A stretch of 64,000 bases of DNA from Desulfonispora thiosulfatigenes DSM 11270. GTDB lineage: Bacteria; Bacillota; Peptococcia; Peptococcales; Desulfonisporaceae. How positions within the stretch are numbered: position 1 is the first letter of the stretch; every line of letters starts with the position of its first letter. The stretch spans positions 1 to 64,000 of the forward strand of contig NZ_FWWT01000023.1 in the NCBI RefSeq assembly GCF_900176035.1. Direction: 5' to 3'. Position numbers and translations under genes: made by a program. Positions 34,957 to 44,651 of this stretch are shown here, in pieces. Under the pieces are notes generated by a model. That model was not told the DNA's origin. It did no database searches and saw nothing but the letters and a program-made list of their open reading frames with translations.

Positions 34957-35142
34957 ATGCCGATAGTACAAATTGATTTGCTTGAAGGTAGAACCGTAGA
35001 GCAAAAAAGGGAATTAGTTACTAAAGTTACTGAAGCAATTTCTGAGTCAGTCAACTGTTCTAAGGATAATGTAACTATAATCTTAAGAGATATGCCTACT
35101 CACCACCTAGCTAAGGCTGGAGTATTAAAATGCGATGAATAA
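34957..35142 (+). CDS. 4-oxalocrotonate tautomerase family protein
   Basis: A 61-residue tautomerase superfamily subunit. After removal of Met, Pro1 would be the catalytic base (MPIVQIDLLEGRT). The helix KRELVTKVTEAISESV and the strand NVTIILRDM follow, the latter holding the family's Arg. Members act as hexamers in aromatic degradation or as orphans with unknown substrate; no catabolic genes are nearby, so the substrate is unknown. The ribosome site AAAGGGGG lies 8 bases before ATG, and a short hairpin terminator follows. Confidence 0.85.
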   Translation: MPIVQIDLLEGRTVEQKRELVTKVTEAISESVNCSKDNVTIILRDMPTHHLAKAGVLKCDE

Positions 35143-35168
35143 AAAGCCATTATTGGCTTTTTATTATT
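35140..35168 (+). terminator. Short terminator after the tautomerase gene
   Basis: AAAAAGCCATTATTGGCTTTTTATT hairpin directly after the stop codon; weak stem of six pairs. Confidence 0.6.
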
Positions 35169-35189
35169 TAGAAACTAAAGGAGTACATT

Positions 35190-37888
35190 ATGAACATAAG
35201 AAAACTTAAAGTATTACTCTATTTACCTTTAGCCATAATTATATTGTCTTTTATACCGAAGATAGTTAATTTATGGATTGATTTTCTCTGGTTTACCGAA
35301 GTAGGATATAAAGGTGTTTTTCTAAAAACCCTACTTTTAAAATCAGTAATAAGTATTGGTTCTTTTTTAATTACCTTTATAGTTATTTCATTGACTTTAA
35401 GTTTACGATCTAAAAACAAACCTAAAACTAAAGTGATAGATAATGAGGATGTAATTGAAATAAAGCCAAGTGGCAATAAGAATAATTATTCTATTATTTT
35501 TGCTATTTCATTTATAGTTTCATTATTATTTTCGCTTGTAGTATCAACAAGTTTATGGGATCAATTATTACTCTTTTTAAATCAAGTTCCCTTTGGACTT
35601 TCTGATCCAGTTTTTAATAAAGACTTAAGTTTTTATACTTTTAACTTAAATTTTTATGAAACAATATATTCGTTTGTTTTTTACTTTTCTTTTTAATTGC
35701 CTTTGTTAATTTCATCTATACAGTAATTAAATTGGGAATTGGAAATTTTACCTTTAAAACGGCTATAAGACAATTTGGTTATTATTTTGTGATTTTCTTT
35801 ATTCTACTTGCAGTTGGGTATAGATTTAAAATGTACAATCTATTATTTACCTCCCATGAATCATTTTTTGGTGCAGGTTATACAAACCTTAAATTCAACT
35901 TACCATATTATCTTATTTCTATTGCCACTTGTATAATTTCTGCTATTTTATTATTTTGGGCATTAAAGAAAAGAAATAACAAATTACTAGTAATAGCACC
36001 TCTTTTATTAATACTGGTTACATTTATAGGGGGTCTTGGTCAAGGTATTGTACAAAGGTTCATCGTACAACCCAATGAGATAAGGAAAGAAGAGCCCTAT
36101 ATTAAAAGAAATATTGAAATGACTTCTAAGGCTTTTAATCTAAATAACATACAAGAAATTGAGTATCCTGGAGATGCGGATATGAGTCCAGAAGATTTAC
36201 AAAGTTCACAAGAAGTTATTAGTAACATTAGGATTAATGACGTCCGCCCTGCTAAAATTATCTACAATCAGCTCCAAAGTATGAGACCTTATTATTCATT
36301 TAGTGAAGTAGATATTGATCGGTACAATTTAAATGGACAACCAACTCAAGTTTTTATTTCAGCAAGGGAAATGGTTTTAGATGACTTACCTAGCCAGGCT
36401 CAAACTTGGATAAATAAATATCTAAAATATACACATGGTTATGGTGCAGTAGTTACTCCTGCAAATCAAATAACATCGCAAGGTCAACCAGAACTAATAG
36501 TTAAAGACCTACCACCTAAAACTAATTTTAAAGAACTTGAAATCAAAAGACCTGAAATATATTACGGTAACTATACTAATGATTATGTAATAGTTAACTC
36601 TGGGGAAAAAGAATTTGATTACCCTTCTGGAAATAGTAATGTTGAAACAGAATATAAAGGAAAAGCTGGGATACCTTTAAATCTAATGAACAAGGCCGTC
36701 TTTGCTTTAAACAAAGGAAATGTAAAATTACTCATTTCAAACTTAATTACTAATGATAGTAAAATTTTAATTAATCGTAATGTAGAACAAAGAATTAAAA
36801 AAATTGCACCTTTTTTTACATACGATGATGATCCTTACTTGGTGATTGATAAAGGTAATCTTTACTGGATTATTGATGCTTATACTTCTTCTAATAAATA
36901 CCCTTACTCAGAACCAATATCTTCAAATAAGTGGTATAAAGGAATTAATTACATCCGAAATTCAGTAAAAGTCGTAGTTAATGCGTATGATGGTAAAACA
37001 GATTTTTATTTAATTGATGAAAAGGATCCTATTGTACAGTCATATGCTAAGGCATTTCCTGGTTTATTAAAACCTAGATCTCAAATGCCTGAAGGCTTAC
37101 AAGAACACTTACGCTACCCAGTTGATCTTTTTGATATACAAACTAAGGTTTATCGAAATTATCATATGACCAATCCAAGAGTATTTTATAATCGTGAAGA
37201 TGCCTGGAATATTGCTAAAGAAATTTATAACAATGATCCTAAACCACAATTTATGGATCCTTATTATCTAAATATGAAATTTCCTAAATCAGATAAATTA
37301 GAGTTTGTATTAATGCGTCCCTTTACTCCGATTAACAAAGATCAAATGATTGGTTGGCTTGGTGCAAGAAATGACGGCGATAAATATGGTGAATTAGTTT
37401 TATTTAAGTTTTCAAAACAAAAATTGATTTATGGACCTATGCAAATTGAATCTAGGATAAATCAAGACTCCGTTATTTCCAAAGAATTATCTTTATGGGA
37501 TCAAAAAGGTTCAAATGTACTTAGAGGTAATTTATTGGTAATCCCAATTAATGGTTCCCTCCTTTATGTCGAACCGCTATATATTCAGGCTGACAATGAA
37601 AACAGTTTACCTGAAGTTAAAAGAATCATAGTTTCGTATAAAGAACACATTGTCATGGAAGAAACTTTAATAAAAGGTCTTGAAAAAATATTTGGTAAAG
37701 AGATTTCTGATAATAAAACAAATGATGAACCTAATGATAATCAACTAGAAACACCAGATCTAAAATCTTTAGCTAAACAAGCTCAAGAAGCTTTAGATGA
37801 AGCCAAAACTACCTCTCAAAATGGTAATTGGGCTGAATATGGTAAAGCCTTAAATAAGTTAGAAAGTATTTTAAAACAATTAGAATAA
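35190..37888 (+). pseudogene. UPF0182 family membrane protein, disrupted by a one-base frameshift
   Basis: The two readings at 35190-35696 and 35690-37888 join into one ~899-residue UPF0182 protein, the family's usual length. The N-terminal half has about seven membrane segments; a large extracytoplasmic domain follows (from about residue 290) with family-like FRPFTP-type stretches (LMRPFTPINKDQMIGWLGARNDGD) and a C-terminal helix. The break falls at ACTTTTCTTTTTAATTGCC (near 35684-35702): frame 0 ends TCT TTT TAA, while the -1 frame continues F-L-I-A-F-V. A missing T in the run, a natural mutation or recoding would all explain it. The function of the family is unknown. Expression start is ATG after AAAGGAG. 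Confidence 0.85.
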
Positions 37889-37894
37889 TTAACT

Positions 37895-37927
37895 GTGCAG
37901 GAGCTAGATATTAGCTCCTGTTTTTTT
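37895..37927 (+). terminator. Terminator of the UPF0182 gene
   Basis: GCAGGAGCTA/TAGCTCCTG stem followed by seven T. The stop codon of the convergent small gene (37911-37913) lies in the stem. Confidence 0.85.
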
Positions 37928-38171
37928 CTGGCTCTTGTTGTTTTATCTCTTTTAATCCCCAGTTAAAATCTATTAGTTTCCAAGTTATTTTTAAAAAAAT
38001 GAGGACACTAATTCCAAATAGCACGCTAATTATTTCAACACCACTATCTTCGGCTAATTTTCTTTCATTAAAAACCCACATTACTTCTTTAGAATTTATT
38101 AATTTAAAATAACCAGCAACTACAAGAGATATTAAACCCAACAGAGAAATTATTCTTAAAGATTTATTCAT
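37911..38171 (-). CDS. Small two-helix membrane protein, unknown
   Basis: An 86-residue protein with two membrane segments (about 6-25 and 45-65), a short loop with SKEVMWVFNERKLAEDSG and a charged tail (KEIKQQEPEKNRS). No family recognised. The ribosome site is GGGGAGG, seven bases from ATG. Its end overlaps the terminator of the opposite-strand UPF0182 gene. Confidence 0.65.
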   Translation of the reverse strand: MNKSLRIISLLGLISLVVAGYFKLINSKEVMWVFNERKLAEDSGVEIISVLFGISVLIFLKITWKLIDFNWGLKEIKQQEPEKNRS

Positions 38172-38315
38172 AGAACTTCCTCCCCTTATTAGAGTTTATT
38201 CAATACAGCTTGAACATTTACCAAATAATTAAAAAATTAATAAAAAACTTTCTCCATTTTTTTACACACATATAATTGTTAGTTTTAGTAAATAAATATT
38301 AATGAATTAATAATG

Positions 38316-38340
38316 TAGCTTATATAGATTAGCTACAAAT
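38316..38340 (+). promoter_or_regulatory. Inverted repeat in the leader of the Gln/Asn-rich gene
   Basis: TGTAGCT-10 bases-AGCTACA lies 15-40 bases before the start codon. It could be a protein-binding site or an mRNA 5' hairpin; no T-run follows. Confidence 0.4.
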
Positions 38341-38355
38341 TGGGAGGTTTTTTTA

Positions 38356-39027
38356 ATGAGAAATCAACAAAATATGAATAACCAGTTTTCAAATTCATCT
38401 AATGCATCAATTTCGACCATGGGTCCAGATACTTTCCAAAATAGTCCTTATAACCAAAGTGGATATAATATGGGACAGCCTAATAATCAATTAAATCAAC
38501 AACAACAAGAACAAGAATATTTACAACAAGTACGTCAAGAGTTAAGTAATCAAGGTTCATACGGACAATCTTATAATCAACAACCAATGAATCAGTATTC
38601 ACAAAACAATAATCAGCCTTATAATCAAAGTTCTATGAATCAATACTCTCAAAATAGTTATCAATCATCTTACAATCAACCAAGCCAATCCTTTGCAAGT
38701 AATAACAATCCTAATGCATCTGTCTCGACTATGGGACCAGATACTTTCCAAAATAGTCCTTATAACCAAAGTGGATTTAATGTGGGTCAGCCTTATGCTC
38801 AATACAATCAACAACAGCAAGAACAAGAATACTTGCAAAATGTTCGCCAAGAATTAAGTAACCAAGGTTCATACGGGTATGCGCAAAGACCTATGAATCA
38901 GTATTCACAAAACAGCTCACAACCGTACAATCAAAATTCTATGAATCAATACTCTCAAAATAACTATCAATCAAATACAAAACAAAGACCTTCTATGCAA
39001 AACTCATTTAATCAAAGTCAGTACTAA
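38356..39027 (+). CDS. Gln/Asn-rich protein of two tandem ~104-residue repeats
   Basis: A 223-residue, extremely Gln/Asn/Ser/Tyr-rich protein. After 15 leader residues it is two tandem copies of one unit (residues 16-119 and 120-223). Each starts NAS(I/V)STMGPDTFQNSPYNQSG, contains QQQQEQEYLQ(Q/N)VRQELSNQGSYG and ends in NQYSQN/PYNQ repeats. There is no signal peptide, membrane segment or cysteine. The composition and the QQVRxxxxxQGxYG-like stretch recall gamma-type small acid-soluble spore proteins or spore-coat proteins, but that is an inference. GGGAGG ribosome site, ATG start. It lies alone. Confidence 0.75.
   Translation: MRNQQNMNNQFSNSSNASISTMGPDTFQNSPYNQSGYNMGQPNNQLNQQQQEQEYLQQVRQELSNQGSYGQSYNQQPMNQYSQNNNQPYNQSSMNQYSQNSYQSSYNQPSQSFASNNNPNASVSTMGPDTFQNSPYNQSGFNVGQPYAQYNQQQQEQEYLQNVRQELSNQGSYGYAQRPMNQYSQNSSQPYNQNSMNQYSQNNYQSNTKQRPSMQNSFNQSQY
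38401..39024 (+). repeat. Two direct DNA repeats of about 312 bp inside the Gln/Asn-rich gene
   Basis: The sequence from 38401 recurs from 38713 (offset 312 bp). The first ~165 bp of each copy are nearly identical apart from third-position changes; the latter parts diverge with small in-frame indels. Confidence 0.85.
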
Positions 39028-39255
39028 AACTAATAACCATTTAACTAAATAACTTAAGATTATTTTTGGGGTAACATAATATGTTACCCTTTTTTGTATT
39101 CACTATTTACATTTTTTAACATATAATATCTTGAAGTTTGCTTTTTTTTAACGATATAGATAATTATCTCCTAAAAAAAAGGTATGAACGAATTAATGTC
39201 GAATATAAATAACGGATAAAAATTTTCAAATATCTTATCAATGGGAGTGTTATAT

Positions 39256-40391
39256 GTGACAAAAAATATTCTTAAATCTATTAGTATTCTTGTAATTTTG
39301 AGTTTTTTTATAACTATACATACACCAGTATTTGCTTCACAATTAGATGATTACAGAAAACAGCAAAAATCACTAAATACACAAATTAATTCTGTTAAAA
39401 ATAAAATTAAACAAACAGAAACCAAGAAAAAAGCCACTTTAAATGATATAGATGCAATAAATAAAAATATACAACAAACTAATAATGAGCTTGTTACACT
39501 TGATAATAAACTTGACATAGCTCAAAAAAATATTAATACTGCACAAAAAGAAATTTCTGAAAAGAAAAAGAAGTAGAAGAAAGAACAGAGATTTTAGAAG
39601 AACGTTTATGTGATATATATATACAAGGTGATGTAAATATTTTAGAAGTACTTTTTCAATCAACAAACATTTCAGAATTTTTAACACGTTTTGAATTATT
39701 AAAGAGTATTGCTGAAAATGATACTGAATTGCTAACTACCCTTGAACAAGAAAGAAAAATACTAGATACTAAAAAAAGAAAACTAGAAGCTGTAAAAAAA
39801 GATATAGCTTATTTAAAATCTAGTAGAGAAAGTAAAAAAGAAGAATTAAGAATGGCCAGCATAAACAAGCAAGAACTAGTAAAAGTACTTGATACTGAAA
39901 AAAAATCATATGAACAAGGATTAAATGATATAGAAAAACAATCTAGGCAAATTACGAGCCAAATTCAAAAATTACAATCTTCTTCAAGTGGTTCAAAGCC
40001 TAGTAATATGCTTTGGCCAACGCCTGGATATACGAGAATAACATCTCCTTATGGTTGGAGAAACCATCCTATATTAAATAGTAAAAGATTTCATACTGGT
40101 ATAGATATAGCTGCTCCACATGGCGCAAATGCTGTAGCTGTGGCAAGTGGTAAAGTTATTTTTGTAGGTTGGAATGGTGCTTATGGTAATACAGTAATAA
40201 TTGATCATGGTGGTGGAATTTCTACTTTATATGCTCATCTATCTTCTTTTATAGTTAGTACTGGTACTCAAGTTTCTGTAAATCAATCTGTTGCAAGGAT
40301 TGGTTCTACTGGTTGGTCTACTGGACCACATTTGCATTTTGAAGTTCGAAATAATGGTAACCATATAAACCCGTATAGCTTTTTAAAGTAA
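39256..40391 (+). pseudogene. Secreted M23 peptidase (EnvC/NlpD-like), disrupted by a one-base frameshift
   Basis: Two readings (39256-39576 and about 39570-40391) join to a ~378-residue secreted wall hydrolase. It has a signal peptide (about 1-27, ending VFASQ), a long coiled coil (QKSLNTQINSVKNKIKQTE onward, to about residue 245) and a C-terminal M23/LytM domain. The zinc motifs are HTGIDIAAP (HxxxD) and HLHFEV (HxH), both intact. The break is at GAAAAGAAAAAGAAGTAG (39559-39576): frame 0 ends KKK-stop, the -1 frame continues EVEERTEILEERL. A missing A in the run explains it. The start is GTG at 39256 after GGGAG; an ATG five codons earlier lacks a site. Confidence 0.85.
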
Positions 40392-40419
40392 AAAATGACC
40401 TTAAAGGTCATTTTTTTTG
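40391..40419 (+). terminator. Bidirectional terminator between the M23 gene and the Cys-rich gene
   Basis: AAAAATGACC/GGTCATTTTT stem with T-run. The stop codon of the convergent Cys-rich gene (40401-40403) lies in the loop/stem. Confidence 0.85.
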
Positions 40420-40688
40420 TCTAAATTAATATTATCTTTACTTGCTAGTTTAATTATTTGTCCAATTTTACTCATAATATGTTCATATCCATTATCTACA
40501 TGGGGTATCGAGCATTTTGAACAATCTTTTATACCCTTAGTATAAATAAAATTACCACCACATTTATCTTTTAAGGCATATAAAGGACAATAACAAAATA
40601 GACAATTAAACTCTTTTTGATTATCTATTTTATGACAAGGAAAATACTCACATTTATTATTTTGAAAAAATTTATAGTTTGACTCCAT
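40401..40688 (-). CDS. Cysteine-rich small domain protein (metal-binding)
   Basis: A 95-residue protein matching the 'cysteine-rich small domain' family. It shows NYKFFQNNKCEYFPCHK, then FNCLFCYCPLYAL, KCGG and DCSKCSIPH, with nine cysteines and two to three His suited to bind zinc or an Fe-S cluster. Function is unknown; in other genomes the domain stands with corrinoid or flavoprotein genes. Here it ends an operon led by two FAD enzymes (gap of 15 bases), so it may be an accessory to them. Start ATG follows AGGAG by seven bases. Confidence 0.85.
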   Translation of the reverse strand: MESNYKFFQNNKCEYFPCHKIDNQKEFNCLFCYCPLYALKDKCGGNFIYTKGIKDCSKCSIPHVDNGYEHIMSKIGQIIKLASKDNINLDKKNDL

Positions 40689-40703
40689 ATGCAAACTCCT
40701 ATT

Positions 40704-42299
40704 TCATACTTTTGGCGTATATTTTAAAGCTACCTGCTCTGCTGCTCGAATCCCATCTACAGCAGAAGACATTATACCACCAGCATGTCCTGCACCTTCT
40801 CCTATTGGATATAAGCCTATTATGTTTGATTGATAGTTTTCATCTCTTTCTATTCTAATCGGAGAAGAGCTCCTAGTTTCTACTCCAGTTAAAATGGCAT
40901 CTTTAGATGCAAAACCCTTAATTTTAGAGTCAAAATATATTAAAGCTTCTTTTATTGTTTCCACAACAAAATCTGGTAGGCAATTTTTTAATTCACTAAA
41001 CTTAACATCAGGTTTATAAGTGGGTTTTACAAACCCTAATTCATTACTTTTCTTGTCATTTAAAAAATCCCCTACTAATTGTACTGGCGCAAAATAACTT
41101 TCTCCAGTTAATTTATATGCCAGCCTTTCCCACTTTCGTTGAAACTCAATACCTGCTAAAGGATCACTACTCTCAAAATCCGTAGGGCTAACCCCTACTA
41201 AGATTGCTGAATTAGCATTTAATCCTGCTCTACTGTATTCACTCATACCATTTACTACTACGCCCCCTGCCTCAGAACTAGAGGCGACTACATATCCTCC
41301 TGGACACATACAAAAGGTATAGGCAGACCTTCCTGATGGACTGTGATACACAAGCTTATAGTCGGCAGCACCAAGCTTAGGATTTTGTGCATATTCTCCA
41401 TATTGATTTTTATCAATTAATTGCTGAGGATGTTCAATTCGTACTCCTATTGAAAAAGGTTTTTGATTAATTTTAATCCCTTTATTATATAAAACTTCAA
41501 AGGTATCCCTAGCACTATGACCTATTCCTAATAAAACTACACTACATTTTAAAGCATCTTCATTATTTATAACAACTGACTCTATTTGATTGTTTTGAAT
41601 AACTATATCAGTAACCTTTGAATTAAATCTAACTTCTCCGCCCAAGTCAATAATTTGCTTTCTAATTTGTTTTACTATATTTCTTAAAAGGTCAGTTCCA
41701 ACATGAGGCTTTTTAGAATAAATTATGCTCTCTGGCGCACCCGCTTTTATAAATTCCTCTAAAACTTTTCGACATCTCTCATCACTAATAAGTGTAGTCA
41801 ATTTCCCATCAGAAAATGTACCAGCACCACCTTCACCAAATTGCACATTACTTTCCGTATTAAGAATTCTTTCTTCCCAAAACGTAGAGACAGTTTTAAA
41901 CCTTTCATCTACATTTTCTCCTCTTTCTAAAAGAATGGGTCTAAATCCCATTTGAGCTAATATTAGTCCCGCGAATAAACCAGAAGGACCTGTTCCAATA
42001 ATTACAGGTCTATGGGCTAATTTAATATTTCCAATAGATACTTCTTTATAAGACATATCAGGAGTTTTAGTTATACCTTTATTAGAAAGTTTCTTTAAAA
42101 TAACCTCTTCGTTCTTTACCTTAACATCTACAGTGTAAATGAAATATATTAAGTCTTTTTTCCTTGCATCAATTGACTTTCTATATATTTGATATTTAAT
42201 TAACTGATTTTCTTTAAGCTTAAGTATATTTATTATTTTCTTTTTTAAAGACTTTTCATCTTCATCTATTCTTAATTTAATATTATTAATTCTAAGCAT
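40704..42299 (-). CDS. NAD(P)/FAD-dependent oxidoreductase (uncharacterised FAD-dependent protein)
   Basis: A 531-residue flavoprotein of the large NAD(FAD)-utilising dehydrogenase family. The first ~80 residues form a small alpha/beta domain (MLRINNIKLRIDEDE). The FAD-binding Rossmann motif is IIGTGPSGLFAGLILAQMG (about 103-121), followed by an ERGENVDER stretch. Conserved FGEGGAGTFSDGKL, FCMCPGGYVV and the C-terminal IGEGAGHAGGIMSSAVDGIRAAE segments follow. Substrate unknown. The start ATG follows GGAGGG. The gene begins 17 bases after the HI0933-family gene and is followed by the Cys-rich gene, so three genes form one operon. Confidence 0.88.
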   Translation of the reverse strand: MLRINNIKLRIDEDEKSLKKKIINILKLKENQLIKYQIYRKSIDARKKDLIYFIYTVDVKVKNEEVILKKLSNKGITKTPDMSYKEVSIGNIKLAHRPVIIGTGPSGLFAGLILAQMGFRPILLERGENVDERFKTVSTFWEERILNTESNVQFGEGGAGTFSDGKLTTLISDERCRKVLEEFIKAGAPESIIYSKKPHVGTDLLRNIVKQIRKQIIDLGGEVRFNSKVTDIVIQNNQIESVVINNEDALKCSVVLLGIGHSARDTFEVLYNKGIKINQKPFSIGVRIEHPQQLIDKNQYGEYAQNPKLGAADYKLVYHSPSGRSAYTFCMCPGGYVVASSSEAGGVVVNGMSEYSRAGLNANSAILVGVSPTDFESSDPLAGIEFQRKWERLAYKLTGESYFAPVQLVGDFLNDKKSNELGFVKPTYKPDVKFSELKNCLPDFVVETIKEALIYFDSKIKGFASKDAILTGVETRSSSPIRIERDENYQSNIIGLYPIGEGAGHAGGIMSSAVDGIRAAEQVALKYTPKV

Positions 42300-42316
42300 A
42301 AAAACACCCTCCATTA

Positions 42317-43555
42317 CTACTTACTAGCATTTATCCCTGCTAAATATCCTGATGACCATGCCCATTGAAGATTAAAACCACCACACTGCCCATCAATATC
42401 TAATATTTCTCCAGCAAAAAAAAGACCTTTTACTAATTTGGACTCTAAAGTTTTTTGATTTACTTCATTTGTATTAATTCCACCTGCAGTAACCTGGGCA
42501 TCTTGCCATGATTTAGTGCCTATAATTTGAAAGCGCCAATCTGTTAATATTGTAACCAAGTTTTCTTTTTCTTCTTTTGTTAAATTCGCTACACTCTTGT
42601 TTATGTCTTTTATTCCTATTTCTTTTAAAATTACTGGTATAATTCTTTTATTAATAAGTCCTACTAAACTAAATTCGACAGACTTTTTTGGTCTGTCCAT
42701 AAACCTTTTAGTTAAGTACGCATTTAATTCATCTCGATTCATATTATCTATAATTTTAACCTTTAAGATAGCTTCCTCATTTTTATTTAATAATTCTGCA
42801 GCCTTTCTACTTAATTGTAAAATAGGAGGTCCAGATATCCCATAACTCGTAAATAAAATATCACCATAATCAGTATATAATAGTTTATTATTATTAAAAA
42901 GTCCTGCTGTACCTTTAAACTTCACGCCTTGAATTTGTTTAAATAAATTCCCTGCTAATTTCAATTGCACTAAACCAGGATAAAGATCTGTTACTGTATG
43001 TCCAAAACTTTTAGCTAATTCATAACCCTCACCATTAGATCCTGACGAAGGCATTGCTTTACCACCAGTTGCTAAAATAATCCTATCAGTCTTATGAACC
43101 TTACCATTTTCACTAACTACTGTGAATTTAGACCCTTTCTTACTAATACTTCGTACATCTGAGTTTGTAATCAGTTTAATCCCTAGTTCTTCAACTTCAT
43201 ATCTTAAAACATCCAATATACTAGTTGCTTGATCTGACCTTGGAAAAACTTTTCCTGCTTCCTCTATTTTATGGGAGATGCCCAGTTTTTCAAAAAAATC
43301 GATAGTATCATGAACATTAAAACTTGCTAATGAGGAATATACAAATTTAGGGTTTTTACCTGAATAGCAGTTTACCTCTACATTTAGATTAGTAAAATTA
43401 CATCTTCCATTTCCAGTTACTAATATTTTTTTTCCTATTCTATCATTTTTTTCTATGATAGTTACATCAGCGTAATTTTGTTTAGCAAAAATGGCAGCAA
43501 CTATTCCTGCAGCTCCTCCACCAATTATAATTATGTTGTTATTTGAGCCAGACAT
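42317..43555 (-). CDS. HI0933/YhiN-family FAD-dependent flavoprotein
   Basis: Flavoprotein of 412 residues in the HI0933/BaiN-like family (NAD(P)/FAD-dependent oxidoreductase). The FAD motif is IIGGGAAGIVAAIFA (about 7-21), then NGRCNFTNL, ILATGGKAMPSSGSNGEGYELA and the C-terminal WQDAQVTAGGIN and GLFFAGEILDIDGQCGGFNLQWAWSSG-type ends. One member of the family, BaiN, reduces bile acids in Clostridium; most have no known substrate, so the function here is open. It is the first gene of the operon with the FAD protein at 40704 and the Cys-rich gene. Confidence 0.9.
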   Translation of the reverse strand: MSGSNNNIIIIGGGAAGIVAAIFAKQNYADVTIIEKNDRIGKKILVTGNGRCNFTNLNVEVNCYSGKNPKFVYSSLASFNVHDTIDFFEKLGISHKIEEAGKVFPRSDQATSILDVLRYEVEELGIKLITNSDVRSISKKGSKFTVVSENGKVHKTDRIILATGGKAMPSSGSNGEGYELAKSFGHTVTDLYPGLVQLKLAGNLFKQIQGVKFKGTAGLFNNNKLLYTDYGDILFTSYGISGPPILQLSRKAAELLNKNEEAILKVKIIDNMNRDELNAYLTKRFMDRPKKSVEFSLVGLINKRIIPVILKEIGIKDINKSVANLTKEEKENLVTILTDWRFQIIGTKSWQDAQVTAGGINTNEVNQKTLESKLVKGLFFAGEILDIDGQCGGFNLQWAWSSGYLAGINASK

Positions 43556-43682
43556 TTAATCACCTCTAGTTTAATTATACTTTTTATAAAATTGTATACA
43601 ATATATATATCTTCTGTTTCTTGTAGTTTTTCTAACTATGAATTAAGATATAACCATTAATTTAAAAATGGAGGGTAAATAA

Positions 43683-44588
43683 ATGGAAAAAATACGTGTA
43701 GCAATTGTTGGATATGGTAATATTGGAAAGTTTGCAGTTGAAGCTGTAAATGAAGCCCCTGATATGGAATTAGTAGGAGTTGTAAGACGTCCTAGTTCTT
43801 TATCTAAACCAATTCCTCCAGAACTTAATAATATTACTGTTGTCTCAGATATTGATGAATTAGAAAATGTAGATGTAGCCTTGATTAGTATGCCTTCACG
43901 CCTGGTTGAAGAAACTGCAGTACAACTTTTAAATAAAGGTATTAGTACAGTAGATAGTTTTGACATTCACTCAAAAATTGTTGATCTAAGAAATAATCTT
44001 AATTTAATAGCCCAAGATAATAATTCTGTAGCAATTATTTCTTCTGGCTGGGATCCAGGGTCAGATTCTATGATTAGAGGTATTATGGAATTTATGGCGC
44101 CTAGAGGTGTTACCGACACTAATTTTGGTCCTGGTATGAGTATGGGACATTCCGTTGCCGTTAAAGCAATAGAAGGTGTAGTTGATGCTTTATCTGTAAC
44201 TATTCCTTTAGGCACTGGTATTCATAGAAGGATGGTTTATATTCAAATAGAACCAGAATCTAACTTCGATCAAATAAAAGAAAACATACTTAAAGATCCA
44301 TATTTCGTTAATGATGAAACACATGTAAAACTTGTTCCAAATGTAAAAGACTTAATTGATGTAGGTCACGGAGTTTTAATGGAACGTAAAGGAGTTTCAG
44401 GTTCTACTCATAATCAATTATTAAAATATGAAATGAGGATTAATAATCCTGCTCTAACTTCTCAAATAATGGTTGCTAGTGCTAGAGCTTGTTTAAAGCA
44501 AAACCCTGGTTCATATACTTTAATTGAAATACCAATAATTGACCTTATTTATGGTGATCGTGAGGAACTTATTCATAAGCTAGTTTAA
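43683..44588 (+). CDS. ddh: meso-Diaminopimelate D-dehydrogenase
   Basis: NADP-dependent dehydrogenase that makes meso-diaminopimelate in one step from tetrahydrodipicolinate, a short route to lysine and wall peptide. The N-terminal Rossmann domain starts [18 protein letters not shown]; substrate-binding residues lie in [14 protein letters not shown] (about 120-133) and [14 protein letters not shown] (about 146-159). The 301 residues are slightly short of the ~320-326 of the best-known Ddh. A terminator follows. No dapA/B or lysine genes are adjacent. Confidence 0.9.
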   Translation: MEKIRVAIVGYGNIGKFAVEAVNEAPDMELVGVVRRPSSLSKPIPPELNNITVVSDIDELENVDVALISMPSRLVEETAVQLLNKGISTVDSFDIHSKIVDLRNNLNLIAQDNNSVAIISSGWDPGSDSMIRGIMEFMAPRGVTDTNFGPGMSMGHSVAVKAIEGVVDALSVTIPLGTGIHRRMVYIQIEPESNFDQIKENILKDPYFVNDETHVKLVPNVKDLIDVGHGVLMERKGVSGSTHNQLLKYEMRINNPALTSQIMVASARACLKQNPGSYTLIEIPIIDLIYGDREELIHKLV

Positions 44589-44590
44589 AT

Positions 44591-44626
44591 AAAAGGATAT
44601 CTCTTAATTAAGAGATATCCTTTTAT
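44591..44626 (+). terminator. ddh terminator
   Basis: AAAAGGATATCTCTTAATTAAGAGATATCCTTTT palindrome flanked by A- and T-runs, directly after the stop; probably bidirectional with the Met-rich gene. Confidence 0.88.
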
Positions 44627-44651
44627 TTTACTATTTAATTTTTAGTCCTTA

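Noticed and set aside
35690-37888. Treating the second UPF0182 reading (TTG at 35732) as a separate gene
   Set aside because: No ribosome site before it, and its upstream frame continues the membrane segment begun in the first reading.
38401-39024. CRISPR-like array
   Set aside because: Only two long coding repeats with an open frame; no short repeats with unique spacers.
39559-39578. Programmed -1 frameshifting at the M23 gene (A-rich site)
   Set aside because: The heptamer is G AAA AAG, not A AAA AAG, and no downstream stimulator hairpin is seen; a deletion is simpler.
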